DNA of 6,293 nt from positions 1-6,293 of the forward strand of contig JBHIAG010000101.1 of the NCBI GenBank assembly GCA_046758465.1. Reading direction: 5' to 3'. A model generated the notes under the pieces. It had not been told where the DNA came from. It saw nothing but the letters and a program-made list of their open reading frames with translations, and did not search any database. Position numbers and translations under genes: made by a program. Below are positions 6,038-6,293 of the stretch, piece by piece (the first letter of the stretch is position 1; each line of letters begins with the position of its first letter). Origin of the DNA: JBHIAG01 sp046758465. GTDB lineage: Bacteria; Acidobacteriota; Terriglobia; Acidiferrales; 2-02-FULL-67-57.

Positions 6038-6239
6038 CCGGGTCGGCCGGTGGGGAAGCCTCGCGTTCGAGCGACTGGACTTCTTCTTCAATTGTCGCCC
6101 GCAGTTCGTTTGAAGCGCGGCGGAACTCGGCCAGGCCACGACCCAGGCTGCGGCCGAGCTCCGGGAGCTTGCGTGGGCCGAACAGGAGTAAAGCCAGCAA
6201 GAAGATCAAGAGCAGTTCGGTGACGCCGATGGGAGGCAT
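6009..6239 (-). CDS. tatA: twin-arginine translocase subunit, TatA/TatB family
   Basis: A 76-residue protein with a short N-terminal transmembrane helix (about 6-20), a hinge FGPRKLP (20-26), an amphipathic helix (about 27-42, LGRSLGRGLAEFRRA) and a charged, Pro/Ser-rich tail. This is the classic TatA/B plan; the protein forms the pore or part of the receptor with TatC. It mixes the FG hinge and ELGRSLGRGL helix typical of TatA with a glutamate at position 8 and a GPRKLP sequence like TatB. I label it tatA because of the helix and hinge; one protein may serve both roles. The ATG at 6239 has a good ribosome binding site and a near-consensus promoter, making it the first gene of the tatA-tatC-cyclase operon. 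Confidence 0.92.
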   Translation of the reverse strand: MPPIGVTELLLIFLLALLLFGPRKLPELGRSLGRGLAEFRRASNELRATIEEEVQSLEREASPPADPDESSKSIQP

Positions 6240-6244
6240 GAAGA

Positions 6245-6252
6245 CCTTCCTT
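6245..6252 (-). promoter_or_regulatory. ribosome binding site of tatA
   Basis: On the minus strand AAGGAAGG ends five bases before the tatA ATG at 6239. It is the only clear Shine-Dalgarno sequence of this operon; the two downstream genes start in overlap and probably depend on translational coupling. Confidence 0.65.
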
Positions 6253-6259
6253 CCCAGAC

Positions 6260-6289
6260 ATCATACGAGCGTGCGCCGGAGGTTGTCAA
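6260..6289 (-). promoter_or_regulatory. sigma-70-type promoter of the tatA-tatC-cyclase operon
   Basis: On the minus strand a perfect TTGACA (6289 to 6284) is followed after an 18-bp spacer by TATGAT (6265 to 6260, 5 of 6). Transcription should start near 6253, giving a leader of about 14 bases that contains the tatA ribosome binding site. This is the best promoter in the window and suggests steady housekeeping expression. Upstream regulatory sites would lie beyond the window edge. Confidence 0.7.
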
Positions 6290-6293
6290 GGAA

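Noticed and set aside
5561..6223. Open frame of 220 codons on the plus strand opposite tatC and tatA
   Set aside because: It is antisense to two well-supported genes, has no motif, no ribosome binding site and a composition (Gln, Arg, His, Gly rich) typical of complementary frames of membrane-protein genes.

Overview
The window is a compact, GC-rich stretch of bacterial chromosome carrying seven protein genes on both strands and almost no non-coding DNA. I infer a member of the Acidobacteriota. The main reason is the first gene, whose layout (signal peptide, L-G-E-I-A-R-K-L-R stretch, V-Y-T-N-E-D-L motif, low-complexity linker, coiled coil ending in RRAGGNPGWAR) I associate with lipid-free exported proteins of that phylum. 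A menaquinone-type methyltransferase and an animal-type glutaminyl cyclase also fit. This assignment rests on recall of protein families, not on a database search.

Layout: (1) 84-698 (+) is an exported coiled-coil protein of unknown function, preceded by a possible promoter and a small hairpin. (2) 726-2587 (-) is a two-gene operon, aroB then menG/ubiE, joined by an ATGA stop/start overlap. (3) 2588-2696 is the only real intergenic region. It sits between divergent aroB and nadB and holds an extended -10 element for aroB, a weaker -10 candidate for nadB and a short direct repeat. (4) 2697-4337 (+) is nadB (L-aspartate oxidase), with a low-complexity linker inserted before its C-terminal helical domain. 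(5) 4338-6239 (-) is a three-gene operon: a tatA/B-like gene, tatC, and a secreted M28-family protein whose active-site residues match glutaminyl-peptide cyclotransferase. Its promoter is near consensus (TTGACA, 18-bp spacer, TATGAT) at the right edge. No tRNA, rRNA, CRISPR array or insertion sequence was seen.

How the genes fit together: AroB feeds chorismate synthesis, and MenG performs the last methylation of menaquinone, which is commonly made from chorismate or a related branch. NadB starts NAD synthesis and can pass electrons to oxygen, fumarate or quinone. TatA and TatC export folded proteins. The third gene of that operon would act after export, cyclising N-terminal glutamine on proteins freed by signal peptidase. 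The exported coiled-coil protein at the left end is predicted to begin with glutamine after cleavage, so it is a candidate substrate in the same window.

The most notable points are the tat/glutaminyl-cyclase operon, the N-terminal glutamine of the neighbouring exported protein, a dnaX-type slippery heptamer in that gene with a -1 stop just after it, and a TatA-like protein that also has the TatB-type glutamate.
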